NCBI GenBank assembly: GCA_016219275.1
Contig: JACRBM010000032.1
Coordinates: forward strand, 92,054 to 136,764
From: Chloroflexota bacterium
Lineage (GTDB): Bacteria; Chloroflexota; Anaerolineae; UBA4142
Reading direction: 5' to 3'
Length of the DNA: 44,711 nt
Part shown: positions 40,697-44,711 of the stretch, one piece after another
Numbering within the stretch: position 1 is the first letter of the stretch
Layout of the letters: the number at the start of each line of letters is the position of its first letter
Notes under the pieces: model-generated
What the model saw: the letters and a program-made list of their open reading frames with translations, nothing else
The model's database searches: none
Told to the model about the DNA's origin: nothing
Program-made: the position numbers and the translations under genes

Positions 40697-41740
40697 TCAC
40701 TCGGCGTACACCTGAATCTTGTCGCGCGGCACACACACCGTCACACGCGCCTCTGGGTTGGGCGTCGGACTATCTACGAGGATCATCTCTTCGCCGACGA
40801 CGACATAGTGCCGGTACGTCGCGCCGACGAACAACACTTCGTCCACGCGACCGGCGAACGCGATCAGATTGTCGTTGCCCGCGCCGAGCGTCGCATCTTC
40901 CGCGCGAAAGATCACGCTGGCATTCGCGTTCGGCGCGAGCGATGCGACGATGGTCGTGCCCGCAACCGTCACCGATTTACCGTCCGCCGACGCGCGTCCG
41001 CGCAGAACATTGCTCACGCCGAGAAACTCGGCGACGAAACGCGACGCGGGTTTTTGGTAAATCTCGCGCGGCGCGCCGATTTGCACGACGCGCCCCTGGT
41101 TCATCACGACGATGATGTCCGCGAGACTCAACGCTTCTTCTTGATCGTGCGTGACATAGACCGTCGTGATGTTGATGCGTTTTTGCAAGCGACGCAATTC
41201 GACGCGCAAACGCTGACGCACTTTGGCGTCGAGATTCGAGAGCGGCTCGTCGAGCAATAACACTTCGGGTTGGACGATGAGCGCGCGCGCGAGCGCGACG
41301 CGTTGTTGTTGACCGCCGGACAATTCGCTGGGGCGCCGTTGCAACATTTCCGGCGCGGGCATCTCGACGAGTTCCATCGTTTGGATGACGCGTTCGCGAA
41401 TTTCGTTCTCTTTCACGTTGCGTCGCCGCAACCCGTACGCGATGTTGTCGAACACGGTCATGTGGGGCCACAGCGCGTAATCCTGAAACACCATCGCGGT
41501 GCCGCGTTTATGCGCGGGCAGTCGGTCAATCCGTTGATCGTTCAAAAAAATCGCGCCATCGTCCGGCTCGTAAAATCCGGCGATCATGCGCAAGAGCGTG
41601 GTCTTGCCGCATCCGCTCGGACCCAACAGCGTTGTAAACGAGCCGCGCAATATGTCGAGCGACACGCGTTCGACCGCGGCGACCTTGCCGAAGCGTTTGG
41701 TGACATGGTCTAGACGAAGATGGGATGCTTGGTTGGGCAT
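40697..41740 (-). CDS. Stand-alone ABC importer ATP-binding protein (FbpC/MalK-like)
   Basis: A 347-residue ATPase: Walker A GPSGCGKTT, signature LSGGQQQR, Walker B VLLLDEP, D-loop SNLDAK and switch THDQEEA are intact, with a C-terminal TOBE domain. The ATG at 41740 (MPNQASHLRLD) is chosen because the frame upstream runs antisense-like through the enoyl-CoA hydratase gene. No permease or binding protein adjoins, so its partner must be elsewhere. It is a paralogue of the ATPase at 33525, but no LacI-type operator is near it. Confidence 0.9.
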   Translation of the reverse strand: MPNQASHLRLDHVTKRFGKVAAVERVSLDILRGSFTTLLGPSGCGKTTLLRMIAGFYEPDDGAIFLNDQRIDRLPAHKRGTAMVFQDYALWPHMTVFDNIAYGLRRRNVKENEIRERVIQTMELVEMPAPEMLQRRPSELSGGQQQRVALARALIVQPEVLLLDEPLSNLDAKVRQRLRVELRRLQKRINITTVYVTHDQEEALSLADIIVVMNQGRVVQIGAPREIYQKPASRFVAEFLGVSNVLRGRASADGKSVTVAGTTIVASLAPNANASVIFRAEDATLGAGNDNLIAFAGRVDEVLFVGATYRHYVVVGEEMILVDSPTPNPEARVTVCVPRDKIQVYAE

Positions 41741-41762
41741 AGGTTGGTTTCTGCCTGGATAG

Positions 41763-42533
41763 TTATCTGCCTTTGAATTCTGGTTTCTGTTTGTTGAAAA
41801 AGGCGCGCAGACCTGCCCGCGCATCCTCGGTGTGATAAATCCACGCAAAGCTTTTTCTCTCGGCATCCAAGCCGCGCTCGATGCCCTGCCACACGCCGGT
41901 GTCCACACATTCGAGAATCGCTTTGAGGACGAGGGGCGGGGCTTGACCAAGTCGCTCTGCGAGTTTTCGCGCCGCCTCGCCGAGTTCTGCCGCGGGGACG
42001 ACCGCATTCACCAACCCGTATTCTTCGGCGCGGCGCGCGGTGATGGGATGCCCGGTCAGCAACATGTCCAGCGCGCGCGTTCGTCCGATCAAACGCGTTA
42101 ATCGCTGGGTGCCGCCCCAACTGGGCATCAGACCATAGTTGATTTCGGGTTGACCAAAGCGCGCGGTGTCGGCGGCGACGCGCAGATGACAACTCATTGC
42201 CAATTCGCAGCCGCCGCCAAATGCCGCGCCATTGATCGCCGCGATGACCGGCTTGGACAGAGATTCGATTTCGCGCATCAACACTTGACCGCGCAGCGCG
42301 AAATCATTCGCATCAATCGAGCGCAATTCGCGCACGTCCGCGCCGGCGCAAAAGAATTGTTCGCCCGCGCCGGTGATAACCGCCGCGCGGAGCGTTTCGT
42401 CTCTTTGAATGTCGCTGAACACGTTGGTCAGGTCCGGCATCATCGTCAAGCTCAACGTATTGCCGGGCGGATGATCGAGCACGATGGTCGCGATGCCATC
42501 CGATTTTTCGTACTGGATGTACTCGAATTCCAT
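41763..42533 (-). CDS. Enoyl-CoA hydratase/isomerase (crotonase family)
   Basis: A 256-residue crotonase. The two oxyanion-hole segments are GAGEQFFCAGADVREL (about 60-75) and INGAAFGGGCELAMSCHLRVAADTARFGQPEINYGLMP (about 100-137); the Glu positions expected for hydration fall in GGGCELA and the later QPEINYG. It acts on short acyl-CoAs, for example in beta-oxidation. ATG 42533 has GAGG 8 nt upstream. The ATPase gene follows 22 nt later but is functionally unrelated. Confidence 0.9.
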   Translation of the reverse strand: MEFEYIQYEKSDGIATIVLDHPPGNTLSLTMMPDLTNVFSDIQRDETLRAAVITGAGEQFFCAGADVRELRSIDANDFALRGQVLMREIESLSKPVIAAINGAAFGGGCELAMSCHLRVAADTARFGQPEINYGLMPSWGGTQRLTRLIGRTRALDMLLTGHPITARRAEEYGLVNAVVPAAELGEAARKLAERLGQAPPLVLKAILECVDTGVWQGIERGLDAERKSFAWIYHTEDARAGLRAFFNKQKPEFKGR

Positions 42534-42575
42534 GTGACCGCCTCTCAAAACAATCCCGTGTTGTATGGTCAACGT

Positions 42576-43172
42576 TTAAGAATCTGGGTTTGCATCAGCA
42601 AATTCCGGATCAACCGGCGCGCCGCTAAACTTGTTCGCAAAATATCGCGCGATGATATGCGCGTCTGCTTCAAATGCCATTTCGGGAAGCGCGGTGGGCG
42701 AGAACCACGCGACGGTTGCGATGTCATCGCCCGCGCGCAACGCGCCGCCAATCATTTCCGCGCGCAGAACGACGACGAGCGTGTGTAAGTTGGGCGACAA
42801 GTAATTGGTGCACACGCTGATGATGGACGCGATGCGCACATCCAACCCAGTTTCTTCTTTCGTCTCGCGAATCGCGGCGGTGAGAAAATCCTCGTTCCAC
42901 TCGATGAACCCGCCGGGCAAGCACCACTTGCCGCCGTTGAAACTGTGCGCGTGTCGTTTGCCCAACAGCACCTTGCCATTGTCTTCGACGAGAATCGTGA
43001 CGCCGGGAAATGGATTCTTGTAAAACGCCGAACGGCATTGCGAACAACGCACGCTCCCATTCGCGCCGCGTTCTTCGGCTCGTAATTCCTTGCCGCAGTT
43101 CGGGCAAAAGTGAAAAGGTACTGCGGTGTGTTGTTTTGTGTTGTATGTGGAAAAGATTTGAATGGGATGCAT
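42576..43172 (-). CDS. Nudix hydrolase with N-terminal zinc ribbon
   Basis: A 198-residue protein. The zinc ribbon has two CxxC pairs (FCPNCGKEL and RCSQCRS, about 22-47). The Nudix box reads GGFIEWNEDFLTAAIRETKEETGLD (about 86-110), fitting Gx5Ex7REUxEExGU. This architecture is like NADH pyrophosphatase-type Nudix enzymes that cleave NAD(H) or ADP-ribose-like substrates. The start (MHPIQIFSTYNTKQHT) is supported by a second, truncated copy of the same 5' region at 44246-44380. Confidence 0.9.
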   Translation of the reverse strand: MHPIQIFSTYNTKQHTAVPFHFCPNCGKELRAEERGANGSVRCSQCRSAFYKNPFPGVTILVEDNGKVLLGKRHAHSFNGGKWCLPGGFIEWNEDFLTAAIRETKEETGLDVRIASIISVCTNYLSPNLHTLVVVLRAEMIGGALRAGDDIATVAWFSPTALPEMAFEADAHIIARYFANKFSGAPVDPEFADANPDS

Positions 43173-43191
43173 TCCATTTGCCTTTGGGCGA

Positions 43192-44253
43192 TTACGCGGC
43201 TGACGGCAACGCAAAACGAAGAAAATTCAGCCAGTTCGTGCTTAGTACCGCCTCGCGAACCTCAGCCGGTACGACATACCCTACTTTATACACGTCAGCC
43301 ACCGTATTGATTTCCGTTGGACTCTCTTCGAGACCAAAGCCGCCGTCCAAATCAGACCCGATTCCGATACAATTCCATCCGCAAAGATTTGCAATATGGT
43401 TCGCGTGTCGTCGCACATACTCGAGTGTGATCGAAATTGACTTGTCTTGTTTCCAGCGCGGCTCAAGAAATCCATTGTATAAGACAAGCCCAATTACTCC
43501 GCTACGTTCGGCGATTGCGCGAATGACGCCGTCGCTCAAATGCCGGTCGGTTGGAGTCAGGGCTTGAGCATTTGCATGGGACGCGCACACGCGCGGAAAT
43601 TTGCATTCGAGTCCTTGCCAGATTCCCTCTTCGGCAAGATGTGAAATGTCCCAGATGAAACCCAGCCCTGCCATTTGCTCAAGCAATGCAAAACCCTCGG
43701 ATGTCAAGCCACCCTGCTTGAATGTGGAACTACCGCCACGTACTCCGCATCCGTACTGCGTGTCGCCGAACGTCAGCCCGATCATTCGCAGACCGCGCTG
43801 CCACCATCGCGGAAGGTCGCGGACGTGAACGATGGGGTCGGCGCCTTCCATCAGCATAACCAGACCTAGCTTGCGATCACTTTGCCATAGTTGCACGTGA
43901 TCATCCAAATCGCTAACCGATTTAAGCAATCGCACGCGTCCCTGCTTTTCCCACGTTTCATACAACGCAATCTGGGTCAACGCTTGCGCTTCGGCTTGCT
44001 CAGATGTATGGTAAATCGCCGAGCGCGGTTCAAAGTTTTCACCAACGTCCGCCGCAAGAAAACCGGCAGTCACGGTTGCAAATACGACGGCGATGCCGCC
44101 CCGTTCAAGTTCAGGGAGCGAAACGGTCGCTTGCCCGGTCTTGCGTTTTTCAATCGCTCTGATCTCAGCCACGCTCAAGGTGAGGTCACGTCCAAACAGC
44201 GTCCCATTTTCTGCGAGGTCGAGATGCGAATCTACAATGGGTAGGTTACTCAA
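43192..44253 (-). CDS. Membrane dipeptidase-like protein (M19 family)
   Basis: A 353-residue M19-type amidohydrolase. Zinc-ligand segments are DSHLDL near the N-terminus (His-x-Asp), LVMLMEGAD (bridging Glu), DISHLAEEG and CASHANAQAL (His ligands) and GIGSDLDGGF (Asp). It cleaves dipeptides or related compounds. There is no ATG start: TTG 44253 (spaced 9 nt from GGAG) or TTG 44268. The first codons of the longer form are borrowed from a broken Nudix gene overlapping by 8 nt, so the native start was lost or replaced. The intact Nudix gene follows 19 nt downstream. Confidence 0.85.
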   Translation of the reverse strand: MSNLPIVDSHLDLAENGTLFGRDLTLSVAEIRAIEKRKTGQATVSLPELERGGIAVVFATVTAGFLAADVGENFEPRSAIYHTSEQAEAQALTQIALYETWEKQGRVRLLKSVSDLDDHVQLWQSDRKLGLVMLMEGADPIVHVRDLPRWWQRGLRMIGLTFGDTQYGCGVRGGSSTFKQGGLTSEGFALLEQMAGLGFIWDISHLAEEGIWQGLECKFPRVCASHANAQALTPTDRHLSDGVIRAIAERSGVIGLVLYNGFLEPRWKQDKSISITLEYVRRHANHIANLCGWNCIGIGSDLDGGFGLEESPTEINTVADVYKVGYVVPAEVREAVLSTNWLNFLRFALPSAA

Positions 44254-44380
44254 AGATGCGCGCTCCAATTACTCCGCGTGCTTCCGCTTGCAATTCCTTG
44301 CCGCAGTTCAGGCAGAAGCGAAAAGACGTTGCGGTGTGTTGTTGGGTGTTGTAGACGGTAAAGATTTGGATGGAGTGCAT
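44246..44380 (-). pseudogene. Truncated Nudix zinc-ribbon fragment (duplicate 5' end)
   Basis: The 44 codons MHSIQIFTVYNTQQHT...FCLNCGKELQAEARG align with the first 40 residues of the Nudix protein at 43172 (MHPIQIFSTYNTKQHT...FCPNCGKELRAEERG). It keeps only the first CxxC pair and stops where the M19 gene begins. Roughly three quarters of the bases match. It is a broken paralogue, though it could be translated as a leader coupled to the M19 gene. Confidence 0.78.
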
Positions 44381-44410
44381 CGTAAAGTCGAATTATAGAA
44401 TGAACACCGC

Positions 44411-44511
44411 CGCTTGCTGATTCCGCCGAACGCACCTGGCGAAATGAAAATACCTTGCGACTGGAAAACCGCGATGCCAAAAAGTGCGCGCCCGGGCGGA
44501 ATCAGCAAGCG
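44411..44511. repeat. Palindromic element with 17-bp inverted ends
   Basis: CGCTTGCTGATTCCGCC (44411-44427) and its exact complement at 44495-44511 enclose 67 nt. No coding sequence is apparent. Size and perfect ends suggest a MITE-like or IS-end element. It is the main feature of the 331-nt right-edge stretch that follows the Nudix fragment. Confidence 0.65.
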
Positions 44512-44606
44512 TGTGTTTTGTGACGTCTATCGGCGTGGTAGTCAACGTGCGGCGGCAATCTTTTTGTTTTTTCGCAGTACCGCAAAACTCACTTTTTGAC
44601 TAAACA

Positions 44607-44663
44607 GGGTTCTCATGCACACTGTCTCTATCCTACCAAAGAAAGAGCAGCGCATGAGAACCC
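44607..44663. repeat. 12-bp inverted repeat containing divergent ATGs
   Basis: GGGTTCTCATGC (44607-44618) and GCATGAGAACCC (44652-44663) enclose 33 nt. Each arm, read outward, starts ATGAGAACC (M-R-T). The minus-strand frame gives a 24-residue basic peptide (44616 to 44542); the plus-strand frame runs off the window. Confidence 0.55.
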
Positions 44664-44711
44664 CAAAGACATTATACCATACGACGCCGACGATATATCC
44701 CTGTGAATTGA
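44654..44711 (+). CDS. Possible 5' end of a gene running off the right edge
   Basis: Nineteen open codons (MRTPKTLYHTTPTIYPCEL) from an ATG inside the inverted repeat to the window end. GAAAGAG lies about 8-14 nt upstream. Too short to assign; a transposase gene next to IS-like ends is one possibility. Nothing else is visible between 44512 and the edge apart from the inverted repeat. Confidence 0.22.
   Translation, partial: MRTPKTLYHTTPTIYPCEL

Noticed and set aside
41741-42007. 89-residue N-terminal extension of the stand-alone ABC ATPase
   Set aside because: It is an Arg/Ser-rich out-of-frame read of the enoyl-CoA hydratase gene with no similarity to ATPase N-termini.

Overview
The window looks like a chromosomal piece of a GC-rich (high-50s %), uncultured-type bacterium, most likely Chloroflexota (Anaerolineae-like). 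I base this on gene content and style: greA-lysS pairing, a MazG fused to a tetrapyrrole-methylase-like domain, a two-domain archaeal-type thymidylate synthase, an exosortase with one integral-membrane PEP-CTERM target, many signal-anchored lipoproteins, and an unusual load of short inverted and 7-bp repeats in almost every gap. This is inference; no marker gene fixes the phylum. No rRNA, tRNA or CRISPR array was seen.

Layout. 1-1880: a type II restriction-modification (R-M) system with a divergent methyltransferase, a small XRE controller protein and a PD-(D/E)xK nuclease. 1899-8363: selA, a propeller lipoprotein-like gene, an HlyD/RND-type adaptor and a propeller-lipase fusion. 8389-10519: a second R-M pair (SacI-like nuclease and D12-class adenine methyltransferase). 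10533-15520: membrane protein, thymidylate synthase, two PilZ proteins, GNAT acetyltransferase and Mrp. 15812-20342: exosortase, EpsI-like protein and a VIT/vWA integral membrane protein ending in a PEP-CTERM signal, which read as one sorting enzyme with its dedicated substrate. 20440-20971: a decayed antitoxin/PIN-toxin pair between two copies of a dispersed repeat. 21067-30237: AAA+ ATPase, MazG, greA, lysS, oxidoreductase, deoxynucleoside kinase, lipoprotein, orphan LuxR-type regulator and DUF998-like protein.

30252-38302 is the most coherent metabolic block. It holds a 5-keto-L-gluconate epimerase-like gene (IolO type), a 3-dehydro-scyllo-inosose hydrolase-like creatininase-family gene (IolN type), an IolE-like TIM-barrel gene and a complete ABC importer (binding lipoprotein, fused double permease, ATPase). 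Three sigma70-type promoters, in front of the hydrolase, the TIM-barrel gene and the binding protein, each carry the same LacI-type operator (TGCAMACGTKTGCA). This ties a transporter that would normally be labelled 'iron(III)' to inositol-type catabolism. The binding protein has a His-Asp...Glu arrangement like sugar-phosphate-binding AfuA, so I predict a phosphorylated polyol or sugar, perhaps inositol phosphate, as substrate.

38391-44711: an M28 peptidase, a second stand-alone FbpC-like ATPase, an enoyl-CoA hydratase, a Nudix hydrolase, an M19 dipeptidase whose 5' end is fused into a broken Nudix copy, and a right edge full of inverted repeats. Across the window, small repeats have repeatedly reshaped genes: an in-frame 121-bp insertion in the iolO-like gene, repeat-derived ends on the exosortase, EpsI-like and PEP-CTERM proteins, and a decayed toxin-antitoxin pair.
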